Assembly (NCBI GenBank): GCA_031365725.1
Contig: JANLYQ010000093.1
Span: 1-64,000 of the forward strand
Source of the DNA: JANLYQ01 sp031365725
Lineage (GTDB): Bacteria; Actinomycetota; Actinomycetes; JACCUZ01
Direction of reading: 5' to 3'
Length of the DNA: 64,000 nucleotides
The position numbers were made by a program, and so were the translations under genes. Shown here one piece after another: positions 12,285 to 20,014 of this stretch. The notes under the pieces are model-generated. The model was not told the origin of the DNA, did no database searches, and was given only the letters and a program-made list of their open reading frames with translations. Position 1 is the stretch's first letter; each line of letters begins with the position of its first letter.

Positions 12285-12913
12285 CGGGCCACCGCCGCGG
12301 AGGTGGACGTGGTCGATGTCGTTGATGCCTTCGCTGCCGTTGCTGGTGATGCCGCCGCCGGTGATGCCGTCGATGCGTCGGGCGTCTCGATCGTCACGCT
12401 GTCCTCACCGTCGGTCTCGGTCAGTGCCACCCGCACCCGCTCGGCCAGCGAGGTGGGGAGGTTCTTGCCGACGTAGTCGGCGCGGATCGGCAGCTCGCGA
12501 TGGCCGCGGTCGACCAGGACGGCGAGCTGGACGCGGGCCGGACGGCCGAGGTCACCCAATGCGTCGAGGGCGGCCCGGATGGTGCGCCCGGAGAACAGGA
12601 CGTCGTCGACGAGCACGACCGTGCGGCCCTCGACTCCCTCGGCGGGCAGGTCGGTGCGCGCCAGAGCACGGGCCGGGTGCAGGCGAAGGTCGTCGCGGTA
12701 CATCGTGACGTCGAGCGAGCCGACGGGCACCGGGCTGCCCTCGACCGCGGCGATGCGCTCGGCGAGGCGGTGCGCGAGCGGCACCCCACGGGACGGGATG
12801 CCGAGCAGGACCACGTCCTGGGCGCCCTTGGCGCGCTCGAGGACCTCGTGGGCGATGCGGGTGAGAGCCCGGGCGATGTCCGGGGCCTCGAGAACGGTGC
12901 GGGTAGGCGTCAT
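12281..12913 (-). CDS. pyrR: Bifunctional pyr operon regulator / uracil phosphoribosyltransferase
   Basis: PyrR senses UMP/UTP and binds the pyr leader RNA; it also has uracil phosphoribosyltransferase activity in studied species. The PRPP-binding motif VVLVDDVLFSGRTI is at about residues 99-112, and the RNA-contact region LDVTMYRDDL is at about 67-76. The family is normally about 180 residues. This protein has an added tail after residue 180 made of alanine, serine and threonine, likely disordered. The ATG at 12913 is preceded by AAGGAGG at 12932-12926, which lies inside the RNA hairpin described separately. First gene of the eight-gene pyr operon. Confidence 0.95.
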   Translation of the reverse strand: MTPTRTVLEAPDIARALTRIAHEVLERAKGAQDVVLLGIPSRGVPLAHRLAERIAAVEGSPVPVGSLDVTMYRDDLRLHPARALARTDLPAEGVEGRTVVLVDDVLFSGRTIRAALDALGDLGRPARVQLAVLVDRGHRELPIRADYVGKNLPTSLAERVRVALTETDGEDSVTIETPDASTASPAAASPATAAKASTTSTTSTSAAVAR

Positions 12914-12925
12914 CCGCTTACTCGA

Positions 12926-12962
12926 CCTCCTTCCCCGCCTCTCAGGACGGGTCGTTAAAGGA
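12926..12962 (-). promoter_or_regulatory. PyrR-binding RNA hairpin sequestering the pyrR Shine-Dalgarno
   Basis: On the minus strand, TCCTT (12962-12958) pairs with AAGGA (12932-12928). Within it CCCGUC pairs with GGCGGG around the hexaloop CUGAGA. The loop and flanks match the known PyrR anti-terminator/binding-loop consensus (CNGAGAGG). The 3' arm includes most of the AAGGAGG ribosome site of pyrR, 12 nt before its ATG. This is the arrangement shown in Mycobacterium smegmatis, where PyrR represses translation rather than causing termination. No terminator is visible between the hairpin and the start. Confidence 0.85.
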
Positions 12963-13173
12963 TGTCTGTGCTGACGGCCGCCACGCTAGCAGCCCAGCAC
13001 AGGTCCACCGCTCGGGCAGACATGCGGGCCATCCGGGGGATGTTCCGGTGACTCTGCGTAACGTCACCCTGAGTAGCGGCGATACTGGTCCCGTCCCGCC
13101 CGCACCGCGGGGGGCATGAGGCCGGGACGAAGATCAGGTCACCTGTGGTGACCGCGGGGACAGAGGAGTACAC
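12963..13173. promoter_or_regulatory. Divergent pyrR / bldD promoter region with BldD-like palindromes
   Basis: This gap serves the pyr operon (minus) and bldD (plus). Toward bldD, GATACT at 13081-13086 is a plausible -10. The palindrome GTGAC-N10-GTCAC (13048-13067) overlaps the matching -35 position. A second inverted repeat GGTCAC-N5-GTGACC (13137-13153) lies 20 nt before the bldD ATG. BldD boxes in Streptomyces are TGAC/GTCA palindromes, so autoregulation is likely. Toward pyrR, TAGCGT (12988-12983) is a possible -10 that would give a leader of about 65 nt. Confidence 0.45.
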
Positions 13174-13662
13174 ATGGCAACGGAGTACGCACGAGCTCTC
13201 GGGGGACGGCTGCGCGCCATCCGCACGCAGCAGGGACTGTCGCTGCACGGCGTCGAGGAGAAGTCCGACGGCCGCTGGAAAGCCGTCGTCGTCGGGTCCT
13301 ACGAGCGAGGCGACCGCGCTGTCACGGTGCAGCGGCTGGCCGAGCTGGCTGACTTCTACGCCGTGCCCGTGTCCGAGCTGTTGCCGGACGGGGCGCCCAA
13401 CGGTGCGGCCGAGCCGCCGCCGAGGCTGATCCTCGACCTGGAGAAGCTGCAGGTCGTGCCCGCCGAGAAGGCCGGCCCGCTCGCCCGCTACGCCGCCACC
13501 ATCCAGGCCCAGCGCGGCGACTACAACGGCCGGGTCCTCTCGATCCGGCAGGACGACCTGCGCACCCTCGCCGTCATCTATGACGAGACGCCCAGCCAGC
13601 TCACCGAGCAGCTCATCACCTGGGGCGTGCTCAACGCCGACGCCCGCCGCGCGCTCGACTGA
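13174..13662 (+). CDS. bldD: BldD-type developmental regulator, c-di-GMP responsive
   Basis: The 162-residue protein has an N-terminal helix-turn-helix (RAIRTQQGLSLHGVEEKSDG, about residues 15-34, recognition part GSYERGDRAV). The C-terminal domain is near-identical in style to Streptomyces BldD. The c-di-GMP signature RXD-X8-RXXD is intact: R114-G-D116, then R125-Q-D-D128, the same numbering as S. coelicolor BldD. There, a c-di-GMP tetramer dimerises BldD to repress developmental genes. The ATG at 13174 has AGAGGAG upstream. Palindromes in its promoter suggest autorepression. Its targets in this organism are not known. Confidence 0.93.
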   Translation: MATEYARALGGRLRAIRTQQGLSLHGVEEKSDGRWKAVVVGSYERGDRAVTVQRLAELADFYAVPVSELLPDGAPNGAAEPPPRLILDLEKLQVVPAEKAGPLARYAATIQAQRGDYNGRVLSIRQDDLRTLAVIYDETPSQLTEQLITWGVLNADARRALD

Positions 13663-13741
13663 GGTCTCGGGGTCCCCGGAGTCCCGGTTCCCCGCGGTCC
13701 GTGACGCTCAGGCCGGGCCCGGCACCTGCCGAGGAGAGGGA

Positions 13742-15847
13742 GTGACCCTCATCGCCGCGACTGACTCAACCGGGCCGGCCGGGCCGGCCGGGTCGACCGG
13801 GTCGACCCGTTCGACTGAGCCTGCCGGACACCCTGAGGCCCAGGCGGGTGTCGACCTGACCCCTGCGGGCGCACCCGCGGTCGCGACGCGGCACTCGGCC
13901 CCCTCCCGGTGGACCGGGCTCGCCGCGCTCGGACTGGTCACCGTCGGACTGGCGTCCGGGATCCCCACCCTGGTCCTGTGCGGGCTGGTGCTTGCCACCT
14001 GGGCGCTGCTACGCCCGCGGGTGCCGGGTGACCTGGCGCTGCCGCTGGCCGTTCTCGGGTTGCTGCTGGCCACGATCCTCACCGGCACCCTCGCCGCGGC
14101 GGTTCACGTCAGCCTGCTTGCTGTGCCGACATTTCTCGCCGCGATCTTCGTGCTGTACGCCGGCTGGTCGGCGTACCACTGCCTGCGTGGCCACCGCTTG
14201 GAGCCGGCGCCACGTCCCGACACCGATCGGGAAAGGTGGCGCGCGCTGGCTTATCTCCCGGCGGCGGGGGCAGCCGTCGTCGGGCTGCTGCAGGCATTCG
14301 TGCCCGGTCTTGCGGTGTCGTGGGTGTTCGAGGGCACCGACACCGGCCAGCACCTGCTGATCCTTCAGTACCTCCAGCACGACGGCGTCCTGGACTACAC
14401 AATCGACGGCTACCCGCGCGCCCTGCACTTCCTGGTCGCGCTCGTGGCAGCGCCAAGCGCGCCTGGTCGTGCGCACGATCTGCTCCCCTACGACACTGTG
14501 CTGATGGCGGCCGTGGTCTGGCTCTCGCTTGCCGCTCTGCTCGCGACCGCTGCGGCACTGGTGCTGCGGGTGGCCGCATCAGTCCGGCTGCCGGTGTGGC
14601 TAGGCGTCGTCGCGTCGGTGCTCCTCGGCGGTGTGACACTGCTGCTCAACTCGTTCCTGTCCTCGTTCGTCTACATGGGTGCGGCGCCGAGCCTGCTCGC
14701 CTTCGTCGGCTTGTGGGCCCTGGCCCTGGCGGGGTTGGCGCTGGCCGGACACCCGTCGCGGATGGGGCTGCTGGTGCTCCTCGGCTCGGCCGACGTGCTG
14801 GTGTTGATGCACCTCTGGCAGCCGGTAGCCGTGGTGCCCGCGGCTGCTCTGGCGATGCTGCTGATGCCGCTGCTCCCGCACCGTCCGAAGCGGTGGCGGC
14901 TGGCCCAGGTCGCGCTCCGCCCGAGCCGATCCGCTCTCGGCGTCGCGCTGCTGGTCGCCGGGTGCGCCGGACTGGCCGCCATCCCGGTGGTCGGCCTGCG
15001 GCGCGGCGGCGGCGCCGCCATCGCGGGCATCATCGGCGGGCTGCCGACCCCACCCTGGCCGGTTCTCGGTGTCGGGCTGGTCGCCCTCGTCCCGCTGTGC
15101 GTGTCGTACCGACGTGACACCGCGCGACTGCTGGCCGGCTCGGTCCTCGGGCTGGCGGTCGCGGTCGCCGTGCTGCTCGCCGGCGCCGGCGGCGGCCTGG
15201 ACGTGTCGCAGTACTACCCCCGCAAGGCCCTGTGGTTCGTCACGGTCTTCGTCGCGCCGTTAGCTGCGCTGGCGGTGGTGGCGCTCGTCGCACTGCTGCT
15301 GCGTCCGCTGTGGCACATGCTCGGACGCCGGAGCTCGTCGACGTTCATCGGTCGCGCCACGATGCTGACCGTCGTCACGGCGCTCGTGTTCGCCTTCGGC
15401 GTGCCTGCACTGATGGGCGTCGGGTCGGCCACCGCGCACAGCCTGACCGTCGCACCGGCGCAGGGCTATCGCGTCTCCCCTGACCCGGGAAACGTGCGCA
15501 TCAGCCGCGAGCGGTGGGACATCGCGCGGCGCTACGCGACGGCGTTTGCCCCGGCCGTGACGGTGCCTATCGAGGTCGGCGGCTCGGCCAACGGCGACAC
15601 CTTCGGCGCCTACATCATCTCCAAGCTGATGAGCTTCGAGACCGGTCAGTCCCAGACCCAGACCGGGACGGGAGCGGTGTGCGAGGAGATCGCCCGGCTG
15701 GACGAGGGCGCCGGCGCTGTGGTGATCACGCAGCTGCGCCGCGGCGTGTTGGAGAAGGTCATGCAGCTGCAGGGCTGCGGCGACGTCCGCGTCGTGCACC
15801 TGCCCGGTGGTCCCTCAGTCGGCTCGGTCGTCATCGCGCCACGCTGA
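13742..15847 (+). CDS. Large polytopic membrane protein of unknown function, GT-C/DUF6541-like
   Basis: A 701-residue protein with about 12-13 predicted membrane helices, starting near residue 55. A roughly 140-residue hydrophilic C-terminal domain, probably outside the membrane, follows. The N-terminal 50 residues are glycine/proline/threonine-rich. A segment after the fourth helix (EGTDTGQHLLILQYLQHDG, then YPRALHFLVALV) resembles the acidic loop and YP motif of GT-C-like actinobacterial proteins such as DUF6541. A lipid-linked sugar transferase role is therefore possible but not shown. The GTG at 13742 has GAGGAG five bases upstream; reading further upstream would enter bldD. It follows bldD by 79 nt and converges on nusB. 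Confidence 0.7.
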   Translation: MTLIAATDSTGPAGPAGSTGSTRSTEPAGHPEAQAGVDLTPAGAPAVATRHSAPSRWTGLAALGLVTVGLASGIPTLVLCGLVLATWALLRPRVPGDLALPLAVLGLLLATILTGTLAAAVHVSLLAVPTFLAAIFVLYAGWSAYHCLRGHRLEPAPRPDTDRERWRALAYLPAAGAAVVGLLQAFVPGLAVSWVFEGTDTGQHLLILQYLQHDGVLDYTIDGYPRALHFLVALVAAPSAPGRAHDLLPYDTVLMAAVVWLSLAALLATAAALVLRVAASVRLPVWLGVVASVLLGGVTLLLNSFLSSFVYMGAAPSLLAFVGLWALALAGLALAGHPSRMGLLVLLGSADVLVLMHLWQPVAVVPAAALAMLLMPLLPHRPKRWRLAQVALRPSRSALGVALLVAGCAGLAAIPVVGLRRGGGAAIAGIIGGLPTPPWPVLGVGLVALVPLCVSYRRDTARLLAGSVLGLAVAVAVLLAGAGGGLDVSQYYPRKALWFVTVFVAPLAALAVVALVALLLRPLWHMLGRRSSSTFIGRATMLTVVTALVFAFGVPALMGVGSATAHSLTVAPAQGYRVSPDPGNVRISRERWDIARRYATAFAPAVTVPIEVGGSANGDTFGAYIISKLMSFETGQSQTQTGTGAVCEEIARLDEGAGAVVITQLRRGVLEKVMQLQGCGDVRVVHLPGGPSVGSVVIAPR

Positions 15848-15881
15848 TCGGAGCCGATCGACAGGCGAGCCGACCTCGCCG

Positions 15882-16298
15882 TCACGGCGTGAGCGAGTCG
15901 CTCTCCTTGAGGTCGACCAACCGGCCGAGCAATCCGTTGACGAAGGCTGGTGACTCGTCGGTCGAGAGGCTGCGGGCCAGCTCGACGGCCTGGTCGACGA
16001 CCACCGCGTCGGGCACGTCGTCCCGCCAGAGCAGCTCGAAGGTGCCAAGGCGCAGCACCGCCCGGTCGACTGCCGGCATCCGATCCAGCGACCAGCCGTG
16101 GGAGTAGGTCGTGAGCAGCTCGTCGATGCGGTCGCGGTGTGCCACGACGCCCTCGACGAGCTCGACCGTGAATTCCGCCACCGGCGGCTCGGCGTCGGCG
16201 AGCCGGCCGGCGAGGGTCTCGAGCACGTCGACGCCGCGCTGCTCGGACTCGAAGAGCACATCGAGAGCGCGTTTGCGGGCCTTGCTGCGGGCGGACAT
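15882..16298 (-). CDS. nusB: Transcription antitermination factor NusB
   Basis: The 138-residue all-helical protein forms the NusB-S10 complex that binds boxA RNA and prevents termination in rRNA operons. The N-terminal motif SARSKARKRALDVLFESE is characteristic. AVDRAVLRLGTFELLWRDDVP and DAVVVDQAVELARSLS form the central region. The ATG at 16298 is 7 nt after the efp stop and begins the conserved sequence, so a longer start inside efp is rejected. efp-nusB order is conserved in actinobacteria. Confidence 0.95.
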   Translation of the reverse strand: MSARSKARKRALDVLFESEQRGVDVLETLAGRLADAEPPVAEFTVELVEGVVAHRDRIDELLTTYSHGWSLDRMPAVDRAVLRLGTFELLWRDDVPDAVVVDQAVELARSLSTDESPAFVNGLLGRLVDLKESDSLTP

Positions 16299-16305
16299 CA
16301 GACGA

Positions 16306-16872
16306 TCACGAACCGGTGACGCGACCGAGATAGCTGCCGTCGCGGGTGTCGACCTTGACCTTCTCGCCAGTGACGATGAACAGCGGGACCGCGACCTCGG
16401 CGCCGGTCTCGAGGGTGGCCGGCTTGGTGCCGCCGGTCGACCGGTCACCCTGCATGCCCGGCTCGGTGTAGGAGATGGTCAGCTCGACAGACGCGGGCAG
16501 CTCGACGTACAGCGGAGTGCCTTCGTGGATGGCCACGACGGTGTCCTGGTTCTCCAGCAGGTACTTCGCGCCCTCGCCGACGGTGGCCGAGGACACGTGG
16601 ATCTGGTCGTAGGACTGGGTGTCCATGAACACGAAGTCGGTGCCCTCCTTGTACAGGTACTGCATGTCGCGCTTGTCGACGATCGCGGTGTCGACCTTGG
16701 TGCCGGCGTTGAAGGTCTTGTCCACGACCTTGCCGGACAGCACGTTCTTGAGCTTGGTGCGAACGAACGCGCCACCCTTGCCGGGCTTGACGTGCTGGAA
16801 CTCCACCACCGACCAGAGCTGCCCGTCGAGGTTGAGCACCAGGCCGTTCTTCAGGTCGTTCGTCGTCGCCAC
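16306..16872 (-). CDS. efp: Translation elongation factor P
   Basis: The 188-residue three-domain protein relieves ribosome stalling at polyproline. Domain I begins TTNDLKNGLVLNLDGQLW, and the tip of the loop reaching the peptidyl-transferase centre is KPGKGGAF with Lys32 at the tip. Domain III carries GDRSTGGTKPATLETGAEV. No EpmA/EpmB or EarP genes are seen nearby. Actinobacterial EF-P loops differ from those of enterobacteria, so the modification state cannot be inferred. It lies between pepQ and nusB. Confidence 0.97.
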   Translation of the reverse strand: MATTNDLKNGLVLNLDGQLWSVVEFQHVKPGKGGAFVRTKLKNVLSGKVVDKTFNAGTKVDTAIVDKRDMQYLYKEGTDFVFMDTQSYDQIHVSSATVGEGAKYLLENQDTVVAIHEGTPLYVELPASVELTISYTEPGMQGDRSTGGTKPATLETGAEVAVPLFIVTGEKVKVDTRDGSYLGRVTGS

Positions 16873-16905
16873 AGGGGTGTGTCCTTCGGTTTGCGTGCGG
16901 GTGTC

Positions 16906-17985
16906 CTAGAGGACCACGAGGTCCTTGGGTGTCGTCGTCAACAGCTCGGGTCCGTCCGGGCCCACGACGAGGGTGTCCTCGATGCGGACGCCACCCCGGC
17001 CGGGAAGGTAGACCCCAGGCTCGACGGTCACCGGTGTACGGGCCAGAAGTCTACCGTTCGAGGTGGCTGCCAGCATCGGAGCCTCGTGGATCTCCAGCCC
17101 CACCCCGTGACCCAGCCCGTGCGGGAAGTGCTCGCCGTGACCGGCCGCCTTCACCACGTCGCGGGCTGCAGCATCCACCGCGGCCAGGTCGGCGCCGACC
17201 TCGAGGGCGTGCCGACCGGCGCGCTGCGCCCGGCGTACGACGTGGTAGATCTCGCGCTGCCAGTCCTCGGGCTCCCGACCCACCATCACGGTGCGCGTGC
17301 AGTCGGCGTGGTAGCCGCGGTAGAGCGCGCCGAAGTCGATGGTCAGCAGGTCGCCCCGGGCGATCTCGCGGTCACTGGGCTGGTGGTGCGGCACGGCACT
17401 GTTGGGCCCACTCGCCACGATGGTGTCGAAGGCCAGCCCGTCGGCGCCGAGGTCGACCATGGCAGCCTCCAGCAGCCGGGCCACCTCGCGCTCGGTCAGA
17501 CCGGGTGCGACCCGGTGCAGCGTCTCGGACAGGGCCCGGTCGCCGATCGCGCAGGCCTCGCGGAGCAGCGCGAGCTCCCGGTCGTCCTTGACGACGCGGA
17601 GCCCTTCGACCGCACCCGTCAGCGGCAGGAGGTACGGCGCCGGGTCCAGGCGCTGCAGACCCGTGAGTGCGGCAACGGTGAGGTGCTCGCTCTCGAAAGC
17701 GAGGGTGCGCACCCGGTCGTCTGAGGCCCGCGCCACCAGCGCCGGGGCACACGCGCGCTGGATGAGGTGCTCGATGTCCGGGGACTCACGATCGGCCTGG
17801 ATCGTGTAGCGGCCGTCGGTCGCGAGCACCGCCGCGCGCTCGGTGAGGAGCAAGGCAGCGTTGGAGCCGGTGAACCCGGTGAGATAGCGGACGTTGACCA
17901 GGTGGGTGACGAGCACGCCCTCGACGCCCGCCTCGCGGGCGATGAGCCGCAGCCGTTCCCGGCGTACGGCATGGGCTTCAGGCAC
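16906..17985 (-). CDS. Xaa-Pro aminopeptidase/dipeptidase family (M24) peptidase
   Basis: About 359 residues. The N-terminal creatinase-like domain (VTHLVNVRYLTGFTGSNAALL) is followed by the pita-bread catalytic domain. Metal ligands are visible as TIDFGALYRGYHADCTRT (two Asp), HGLGHGVGLEIHE (His), TVEPGVY (Glu) and GGVRIEDT (Glu). It likely cleaves peptides with proline in the second position. The start is uncertain. The GTG at 17985 lies 10 nt after the aroQ stop but lacks a clear Shine-Dalgarno, and a TTG at 18024 inside aroQ is the alternative. The aroQ-pepQ-efp-nusB order is widely conserved. Confidence 0.88.
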   Translation of the reverse strand: MPEAHAVRRERLRLIAREAGVEGVLVTHLVNVRYLTGFTGSNAALLLTERAAVLATDGRYTIQADRESPDIEHLIQRACAPALVARASDDRVRTLAFESEHLTVAALTGLQRLDPAPYLLPLTGAVEGLRVVKDDRELALLREACAIGDRALSETLHRVAPGLTEREVARLLEAAMVDLGADGLAFDTIVASGPNSAVPHHQPSDREIARGDLLTIDFGALYRGYHADCTRTVMVGREPEDWQREIYHVVRRAQRAGRHALEVGADLAAVDAAARDVVKAAGHGEHFPHGLGHGVGLEIHEAPMLAATSNGRLLARTPVTVEPGVYLPGRGGVRIEDTLVVGPDGPELLTTTPKDLVVL

Positions 17986-17995
17986 GGCGCGGAGG

Positions 17996-18439
17996 CTATC
18001 CGGTCGGGCCGGTCGACGCGGCAAGCGCCCGCAACGCCAACCGGTAGGAGTCGAGGCCGAAGCCCGCGATGGTGCCGGTCGCGACGCCGGAGATCACCGA
18101 GGTGTGGCGGAACTCCTCTCGGGCGTGCGGGTTGGTGAGGTGCACCTCGACCAGCGGTGCGGTCAGCTGGGCGCAGGCGTCGCGCAGCGCGTAGGAGTAG
18201 TGCGTGAATGCGGCCGGGTTGAGGACGACCGGGAGGTGCGCGTCGGCGGCCTCGTGCAGCCAGTGCACCAGTTCGGTCTCGTCATCGGTCTGCCGCACCT
18301 CCACGGACAGCCCCAGCTCGGTGCCTGTGGTGGTGCAGGCAGCGACGAGGTCGTCGTGGGTGGCGGCACCGTAGACGTCGGGCTCGCGGGAGCCGAGCCG
18401 GCCGAGGTTGGGTCCGTTGAGGACGAGCACCCGGGTCAT
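17996..18439 (-). CDS. aroQ: 3-dehydroquinate dehydratase, type II
   Basis: The 147-residue enzyme converts 3-dehydroquinate to 3-dehydroshikimate. The opening VLVLNGPNLGRLGSREPDVYG holds the catalytic arginine and tyrosine. NPAAFTHYSYALRDA and EVHLTNPHAREEFRHTSV hold substrate-binding residues including the catalytic histidine. Type II enzymes are dodecamers of about 145-150 residues. ATG at 18439 overlaps the aroB stop by four bases. Confidence 0.96.
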   Translation of the reverse strand: MTRVLVLNGPNLGRLGSREPDVYGAATHDDLVAACTTTGTELGLSVEVRQTDDETELVHWLHEAADAHLPVVLNPAAFTHYSYALRDACAQLTAPLVEVHLTNPHAREEFRHTSVISGVATGTIAGFGLDSYRLALRALAASTGPTG

Positions 18440-19515
18440 GAGGCAACCTTCCTGAACGCGGTTTCGAGCAGGTCGTCGTCGGGGCCCTCGAGTCGCCCGG
18501 GTGCGGCGATGCCGTCGAGCACGACGAACCGCAGCATCGCCCCGCGGGCCTTCTTGTCCACCCGCATGGCGGAGAGGAGGTCCGGCCAGCGGCTGCCGTC
18601 GTAGGTGGTGGGCAGGCCGAGACCAGACAGGATCGTGCGGTGCCGGGTGACGTCGGCAGCGTCAAGGCGGCCGGCGACGTGGGCCAGCTCGGCGGCGAAC
18701 ACCAGCCCTACCGACACCGCGTCGCCATGCCGCCAGCGGAAGTCCTCGACGCGTTCGATCGCGTGGGCGAGGGTGTGGCCGTAGTTGAGGATCTCGCGAA
18801 GTCCGGCCTCGCGCAGGTCGGCCGACACGACGTCGGCCTTGACCTGGATGGCACGGGTGACCAGCTCGGCCAGCACCGGACCGGTGGCGTCGAGTGCAGC
18901 GCCCCCGGCGCCCTCGACCAGCTCAAGGATGCGCGGGTCGGCGATGAAGCCCGCCTTGATGACCTCTGCCATGCCGCTGACGAGGTCGGCGCGCGGCAGG
19001 GTGGCGAGGAGGCTGAGGTCGCACAGCACCCCGGCCGGCGGATGGAAGGCACCGACCAGGTTCTTGCCCTCGGCGGTGTTGATGCCGGTCTTGCCGCCGA
19101 CGGCCGCGTCGACCATGGCGAGCAAGGTGGTCGGCACGTGCACGACGCGCACGCCCCGCAGCCACGCGGCCGCCACGAAACCGGCGAGGTCAGTGGCTGC
19201 TCCCCCACCGAGCGACACGACAGCATCGGTGCGGGTGAACTCGCGTCGGCCGAGCAAAGACCACAGGTGACCGGCGACCTCGAGGGTCTTGGCCGCCTCA
19301 CCGGCCGGGATCGAGGCGAGCACCACGTCGACACCACCGGCCAGCAACAGTCTCTCGAGCCGGTCGGCGACATCGGCCATGGGTCGCTGGTGCACCAGCA
19401 GCACCTGTCGAGGGCCCGACCCGACGAGCCCGCGGAGCGCCTCGAGGACGCGGGTGCCGACCACCACGTCGTACGGCGAGTCGCCGTGCACCTGCACCCG
19501 CACCGGCTCAGGCAT
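18436..19515 (-). CDS. aroB: 3-dehydroquinate synthase
   Basis: The 359-residue NAD- and zinc-dependent enzyme cyclises DAHP to 3-dehydroquinate. The NAD-binding segment SLGGGAATDLAGFVAAAWLRGV and the following VPTTLLAMVDAAVGGKTGIN are diagnostic. Metal ligands include the Glu of AEVIKAGFI and His residues in NYGHTLAHAIE and the later RHGDAVSVG. Start ATG at 19515 overlaps the aroK end by eight bases. Confidence 0.96.
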   Translation of the reverse strand: MPEPVRVQVHGDSPYDVVVGTRVLEALRGLVGSGPRQVLLVHQRPMADVADRLERLLLAGGVDVVLASIPAGEAAKTLEVAGHLWSLLGRREFTRTDAVVSLGGGAATDLAGFVAAAWLRGVRVVHVPTTLLAMVDAAVGGKTGINTAEGKNLVGAFHPPAGVLCDLSLLATLPRADLVSGMAEVIKAGFIADPRILELVEGAGGAALDATGPVLAELVTRAIQVKADVVSADLREAGLREILNYGHTLAHAIERVEDFRWRHGDAVSVGLVFAAELAHVAGRLDAADVTRHRTILSGLGLPTTYDGSRWPDLLSAMRVDKKARGAMLRFVVLDGIAAPGRLEGPDDDLLETAFRKVAS

Positions 19516-20014
19516 CGGGCACCAGCCGGACGATCTCGTCGACCACCTCAGCCGGGCTGCGACCGTCGGTGTCCACGGTGACGGTGGCGACCTCGGTGTA
19601 GAACGAGCGTCGAGCCTCCATCAGCCTGATCCACTGCGCGCGCGGGTTGCCCAGCAGCAGGGGACGGTCGCGGTTGAGACCGATGCGGGAGGCGGCGTCC
19701 TTGATGCCGACGTCGAGGAAGACCACCCGGTGGCCGGCGAGCAGCGCGCGGGTGTCCGGGTCGAGGACCGATCCCCCACCGAGGGCGAGGACTCCCTGCG
19801 ACTCGGCCAGGGCCGTGGCGACAGCGGCTCGCTCGAGCTCGCGGAAGTGTGCTTCACCGTGCTCGACGAAGAGGTCGGCGATGGTGGTGCCGGCTGCCGC
19901 GGCAATGTCGGCGTCGGTGTCTCGGGCGTCAACACCCAGCTGCGCCGCAACGCCTTCGGCGGCGGTGGTCTTGCCCGAGCCGGGCGGCCCGACCAGGACG
20001 AGGCGCGGGGGCAT
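19508..20014 (-). CDS. aroK: Shikimate kinase
   Basis: The 168-residue P-loop kinase phosphorylates shikimate. The Walker A GPPGSGKTT is at residues 9-17. Shikimate-binding DTDADI is near residue 37, with FRELERAAV and the GGGSV loop later. The LID arginine is in LNRDRPLLLGNPRAQW. Length is typical for actinobacteria. Its start shares a base with the aroC stop, so the block aroC-aroK-aroB-aroQ reads as one transcript. Confidence 0.95.
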   Translation of the reverse strand: MPPRLVLVGPPGSGKTTAAEGVAAQLGVDARDTDADIAAAAGTTIADLFVEHGEAHFRELERAAVATALAESQGVLALGGGSVLDPDTRALLAGHRVVFLDVGIKDAASRIGLNRDRPLLLGNPRAQWIRLMEARRSFYTEVATVTVDTDGRSPAEVVDEIVRLVPDA

